Below, piece after piece: positions 7,105 to 9,896 of a stretch of 9,896 nt of DNA (the first letter of the stretch is position 1; each line of letters opens with the position of its first letter). Source of the stretch: an uncultured Bacilli bacterium (lineage in GTDB: Bacteria; Bacillota_I; Bacilli_A; RF39; UBA660); contig CATKYP010000025.1 in the NCBI GenBank assembly GCA_949840855.1, forward strand, positions 1 to 9,896, given 5' to 3'. The position numbers and the translations under genes were made by a program. The notes beneath the pieces are model-generated. The model saw only the letters and a list, made by a program, of their open reading frames with translations, was not told where the DNA came from and did not search any database.

Positions 7105-7876
7105 AGTAGCCCTAGACTTAGGTATTGTACAAATATATTGGTATTCAATATTTATATTATTAGGAGTACTATTTGCAATATTTATAATATATAAAGAGAT
7201 GAGAAAGCAAGGCCTATCTAAAGATATAATTCTTGATATGAGTTTTTACTCTATTGTCATAGGAATAATTGGTGCAAGAATCTATTATGTACTATTTAAT
7301 CTAGATTACTATCTAACCAATCCTATAGAAATTATAGAAATATATAAAGGAGGTCTAGCTATTCACGGAGGTCTAATAGCAGGTTGCTCCTATCTAATAT
7401 ATTTTACTAAAAAGAATAAACTAAATACTTTAAAAATATTAGATATAATTGTAGTAGGAGTAATACTAGGACAATCAATAGGCAGATGGGGAAATTTTTT
7501 TAATCAAGAAGCATTTGGAAAAGTGACAACTTATCAAACCTTACAAAACAGTCATATTCCAAAGTTTGTAATAAATGGTATGTATATAAATGGAGAATAT
7601 TATACTCCAACATTTTTTTATGAAAGCATAAGCTCTATAATAGGATTTATCATATTATTATTTATTAGGAAAAATGAAAAACTAAAAACAGGACAATTAA
7701 GTGGCTTTTATTTAATATGGTATTCAATAAATAGATTTTTTATAGAAGGTTTAAGAACAGATAGCTTAATGTTAGGTTCTATAAGAATAGCACAATTAGT
7801 ATCACTTTTCTTGATAACTATAGGACTTTTTCTAATACTTAAAAATATAAAAAATAAAAAAATATACTTTTACTAA
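7097..7876 (+). CDS. lgt: Prolipoprotein diacylglyceryl transferase Lgt
   Basis: Lgt moves a diacylglyceryl group from phosphatidylglycerol to the lipobox cysteine of prolipoproteins, the first step of lipoprotein maturation, in the cytoplasmic membrane. From the TTG start the product is 259 residues, near family length, with about seven hydrophobic segments. Diagnostic motifs are GGLAIHGGLIAG (85-96, with the conserved His90), the Lgt signature GRWGNFFNQEAFG (129-141, with Arg130, Asn133, Asn136, Glu138), PTFFYES (171-177), and RFFIEGLRTD (213-222, with Glu217 and Arg220). A GTG at 7088 would add three residues but sits inside the ribosome binding site. The gene overlaps the yvlD-like gene by eight bases, which implies translational coupling. 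hprK, the usual upstream partner of lgt in B. subtilis, is absent here. Identification is firm; the start is inferred. Confidence 0.97.
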   Translation: MNRVALDLGIVQIYWYSIFILLGVLFAIFIIYKEMRKQGLSKDIILDMSFYSIVIGIIGARIYYVLFNLDYYLTNPIEIIEIYKGGLAIHGGLIAGCSYLIYFTKKNKLNTLKILDIIVVGVILGQSIGRWGNFFNQEAFGKVTTYQTLQNSHIPKFVINGMYINGEYYTPTFFYESISSIIGFIILLFIRKNEKLKTGQLSGFYLIWYSINRFFIEGLRTDSLMLGSIRIAQLVSLFLITIGLFLILKNIKNKKIYFY

Positions 7877-7893
7877 ACCGTTTATAGTATACT
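7863..7893 (+). promoter_or_regulatory. Inverted repeat and -10-like sequence at the lgt-yvcK junction
   Basis: TATACT (7863-7868) and AGTATA (7886-7891) form a 6-bp inverted repeat around a 17-base spacer that contains the lgt stop. The second arm overlaps TATACT (7888-7893), a 5/6 match to a -10 box, about 19 bases before the yvcK ATG. No good -35 box is present and no T-run follows, so this is at most a weak internal promoter or processing hairpin. Confidence 0.3.
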
Positions 7894-7911
7894 TTAAATA
7901 GGTGATTAATT

Positions 7912-8865
7912 ATGCACAAGAAGGTTGTAATATTTGGAGGAGGAACAGGGCTTTCTTCTCTCTTAAAAGAATTAAAAGAGTTTCCAATAGATATAACAGC
8001 GGTTATAACTGTATCAGATAATGGTAGTTCAACAGGAAAACTACGAGAAGAATTTAATATTCCAGCCGTTGGAGATATTAGGAAAGTAATAACTTCTCTA
8101 TCAGATATAGATCCAAATATCAAGAAAATGCTAGAATATCGCTTTAAGACTACTAGTGATTTAAATGGACACGCTTTAGGTAATTTGATACTAACAGCAA
8201 TGCTTGATATAACAGGAAGTCTTGAAAAATCAATTAAACATTTAACTACTCTTTTAGATGTAAGACACAAAGTTTTACCAATATCAGAAGATAAAAATTT
8301 AACTCTTATGGCTAAAACTAAAGAAGGAAATATTATAGAAGGAGAAGAAGAAATAACTTTATCAACAGAAACTGTGGAAAAAATATTTTATAAAAAGGAG
8401 CCAAATGTAACAAAAGATGTAATAATTTCTATCAAAGAAGCAGACTTAATAATTTTAAGTATGGGAAGTCTCTATACTAGTTTACTTCCTAATATAATAT
8501 GTAAAAAAGTAAAAGAAACGATAAAAAAAACAAATTCCAAAATTATGTACATATGTAATGCAGTAACTCAACCTGGAGAAACAGACGATTTTAAAGTAGG
8601 TGACCATATAGATTTAATAAATAAATACTTAGAATATAGAAAAATAGATGTAGTAATAGCAAGTAACAGTAATATAGATGATGAAACAGCTAAAATTTAT
8701 GAAACCAAAGAACAAAAGTCGCCTGTAATAATAGACCATGCAAGACTTAATAGCTTAGGGGTAGAATTAATAGAAAAAGACCTAATAAATACAGAACAAA
8801 ATATAATAAGACATGATGGTATGAAACTAGCATCAACTATAATGTCCTATCTGATGGAGGATTAA
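7912..8865 (+). CDS. yvcK: YvcK/GlmR-type UDP-sugar-binding protein (CofD-like)
   Basis: YvcK (also called GlmR or MgfK) is a cytoplasmic CofD-fold protein. In B. subtilis and relatives it binds UDP-GlcNAc, is needed for growth on gluconeogenic carbon sources, and steers carbon toward cell-wall precursors. The product is 317 residues, the normal length. Seen are the N-terminal nucleotide loop FGGGTGL (8-14), VSDNGSSTGKLR (34-45, where DDGGSSGRLR is more usual), GDIRKV (54-59), GHALGNLI (86-93) and NAVTQPGETDDF (216-227). The start is ATG with AGGTGAT five bases upstream. The stop TAA directly abuts the whiA ATG. A 35-base gap separates it from lgt. In most Bacilli rapZ (yvcJ) precedes this gene; it is missing here. 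Identification is firm, and physiology is transferred from relatives. Confidence 0.96.
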   Translation: MHKKVVIFGGGTGLSSLLKELKEFPIDITAVITVSDNGSSTGKLREEFNIPAVGDIRKVITSLSDIDPNIKKMLEYRFKTTSDLNGHALGNLILTAMLDITGSLEKSIKHLTTLLDVRHKVLPISEDKNLTLMAKTKEGNIIEGEEEITLSTETVEKIFYKKEPNVTKDVIISIKEADLIILSMGSLYTSLLPNIICKKVKETIKKTNSKIMYICNAVTQPGETDDFKVGDHIDLINKYLEYRKIDVVIASNSNIDDETAKIYETKEQKSPVIIDHARLNSLGVELIEKDLINTEQNIIRHDGMKLASTIMSYLMED

Positions 8866-9804
8866 ATGTCATTTTCAACAACAACTAAAAATGAAATTAC
8901 TACTCTTAGTCACTCCAAATCGGAACGACTTGCAATGCTCTCAGGATTTGTCAGAAATAATGGCTATATTCAAAATGACAATCTATACTTAACTACAGAA
9001 AATACAAATATTTTAAATATGCTAGTAGAATATTTTGAAAATCTTTACGAAATAAAAGTAAATATAAAAGAAATAGAGAACTTAAATCTATTTAAAAATA
9101 AATTAAATCTATTAATGATAGAACATAAAGTAAAGTTTATTCTCCAAGATATAGCCTATTTTGACAAAGAAAATAATTATAATGACACAGTCCCTGATTA
9201 TATAGTAGGAGCAAATGAAGAAATAAGAGCATATCTAAGAGGGGTCTTTCTTTCAACGGGCAGTATAAATGATCCATCTTCATCTTATCATCTAGAATTA
9301 ACTATTAATAAAAAAGATGAAGCCGTATTTGTACAAAGACTTCTAAATATATTTGATTTGAATGCCAAAATACTAAGTAGAGAAAAAGGTTATATGATAT
9401 ATATCAAAGAAGCAGAGAAAATATGTGATTTTTTAAAAATAATTCAAGCTAATAATGCGGTTTTACACTATGAAAATATCAGAATTTATCACGAAGAAAA
9501 AAATAAAACTAATAGACTTAATAATTGTGAACAAGCAAATATTGATAAAATAGTTGAAACAGCTGCTAAACAATTAGAACAAATAAAAATGATAGAAAAA
9601 TATATGCCAGAAAACTTAATAGATGAAAAGACTAAAGAAGTGATGACTTATAGAAAAAAATACCCAGAAGTTTCTTTAAAAGAGTTAAGCGAAATAATTT
9701 CTCTAGAAACAGGAAAAACAATAACAAAATCAGGGCTCAATCATCGCTTGCGAAAAATAAAAGCTTTAGCTGAGAAACTTGAAGAAAATAATCAAGATAT
9801 ATAA
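8866..9804 (+). CDS. whiA: WhiA, sporulation/division-associated DNA-binding protein
   Basis: WhiA combines a degenerate LAGLIDADG homing-endonuclease fold with a C-terminal helix-turn-helix. In actinomycetes it is a sporulation transcription factor; in B. subtilis it affects cell division and chromosome segregation with no clear regulon. The 312-residue product is complete. The second LAGLIDADG-like repeat reads AYLRGVFLSTGSIND (122-136), followed by YHLELTI (141-147). NRLNNCEQAN (216-225) marks the linker, and the helix-turn-helix is SLKELSEIIS (270-279) with KSGLNHRLRKI (288-298). The start ATG immediately follows the yvcK TAA, with TGGAGG (8855-8860) as ribosome binding site, so the two are translationally coupled. 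No intrinsic terminator follows; an IS end begins 23 bases after the stop. Identification is firm. Confidence 0.97.
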   Translation: MSFSTTTKNEITTLSHSKSERLAMLSGFVRNNGYIQNDNLYLTTENTNILNMLVEYFENLYEIKVNIKEIENLNLFKNKLNLLMIEHKVKFILQDIAYFDKENNYNDTVPDYIVGANEEIRAYLRGVFLSTGSINDPSSSYHLELTINKKDEAVFVQRLLNIFDLNAKILSREKGYMIYIKEAEKICDFLKIIQANNAVLHYENIRIYHEEKNKTNRLNNCEQANIDKIVETAAKQLEQIKMIEKYMPENLIDEKTKEVMTYRKKYPEVSLKELSEIISLETGKTITKSGLNHRLRKIKALAEKLEENNQDI

Positions 9805-9827
9805 AAAAGAATTGAATAAATATAAAA

Positions 9828-9896
9828 TGACCCCATTGTCAAGGACTAAATAAAAAAGAGAGTCTAAGCAATGGAAGATAGAAGATGATTTCTGTA
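9828..9896 (-). mobile_element. Right end of an IS3-family insertion sequence (cut by the window edge)
   Basis: On the plus strand the element begins TGACCCCATTGTCAAGGAC (9828-9846), which read from the minus strand ends ...GGGGTCA. IS3-family elements commonly have TGACCCC-type termini with the TG/CA dinucleotide. Beyond the terminal repeat, reading leftward off the window edge, is the end of a transposase-like frame. The rest of the element, its left end and the target duplication lie outside the window, so AAAA at 9824-9827 as a target-site copy cannot be tested. It sits 23 bases after whiA, in the intergenic space. Confidence 0.6.
9864..9896 (-). CDS. C-terminus of an IS3-family transposase (partial)
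   Basis: The last ten codons before a TAG stop at 9866-9864 read YRNHLLSSIA on the minus strand. Many IS3-family DDE transposases (OrfB) end in a segment of the form PVxYRxHLL followed by a few small residues, so the fit is good although the fragment is very short. The stop is followed by about 17 bases and then the terminal inverted repeat at 9846-9828, which is the expected order at an IS3 right end. The catalytic domain lies outside the window, so neither activity nor subgroup can be judged. Confidence 0.55.
   Translation of the reverse strand, partial: YRNHLLSSIA

Noticed and set aside
125..9804. UGA read as tryptophan (Mycoplasma code), suggested by the very low GC
   Set aside because: Tryptophan codons checked in uvrA and lgt are TGG, and all genes are full length without reading through TGA; stops are TAA or TAG.
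8866..9804. Active LAGLIDADG homing endonuclease or intein
   Set aside because: The fold is the degenerate one shared by all WhiA proteins, with the usual C-terminal helix-turn-helix and normal WhiA length.
9805..9827. Intrinsic terminator directly after whiA
   Set aside because: The stretch is A-rich without any stable stem or T-run.

Overview
The window is about 70% A+T and carries core housekeeping genes of a low-GC Bacillota (Firmicutes), most likely class Bacilli or a relative. The evidence is the gene content and order (uvrB, uvrA, a YvlD-type membrane gene, lgt, yvcK, whiA), which resembles the Bacillus subtilis uvrBA-yvl-lgt and yvcK-whiA neighbourhoods. Ribosome binding sites follow AGGTGAT placed 4-5 bases before the start. 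Visible stops are TAA or TAG and tryptophan is read from TGG, so the code is the standard bacterial one and not the Mycoplasma code. The exact lineage cannot be fixed from sequence alone.

Layout. Positions 1-124 are a non-coding leader with a perfect 14-bp palindrome and an imperfect hairpin. uvrB (125-2071, +) ends in a hairpin terminator that reads both ways (2075-2100). A 499-residue protein made of GNAT acetyltransferase-like modules lies on the minus strand (3660-2161), converging on uvrB and diverging from uvrA. The divergent intergenic region (3661-3833) has one promoter facing each way, sharing an identical 12-base core, with an exact 18-bp tandem duplication between them. From 3834 a plus-strand cluster runs uvrA - yvlD-like - lgt - yvcK - whiA, with gaps of 16, -8, 35 and 0 bases. 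The last 69 bases (9828-9896) look like the right end of an IS3-family insertion sequence whose transposase points back into the window.

Function. UvrA and UvrB are the damage-recognition half of nucleotide excision repair. Lgt starts lipoprotein maturation in the membrane, and the YvlD-like four-helix protein is translationally coupled to it. YvcK and WhiA form a conserved Gram-positive pair linked to central metabolism/cell-wall homeostasis and to cell division/chromosome segregation. rapZ, usually just upstream of yvcK, and hprK, usually upstream of lgt, are absent from those positions.

Most of the window is ordinary conserved chromosome. The points that deserve a second look are the multi-GNAT protein separating uvrB from uvrA, the divergent promoter region with its duplicated palindrome, the IS end abutting whiA, and the corrected starts of uvrB and lgt.
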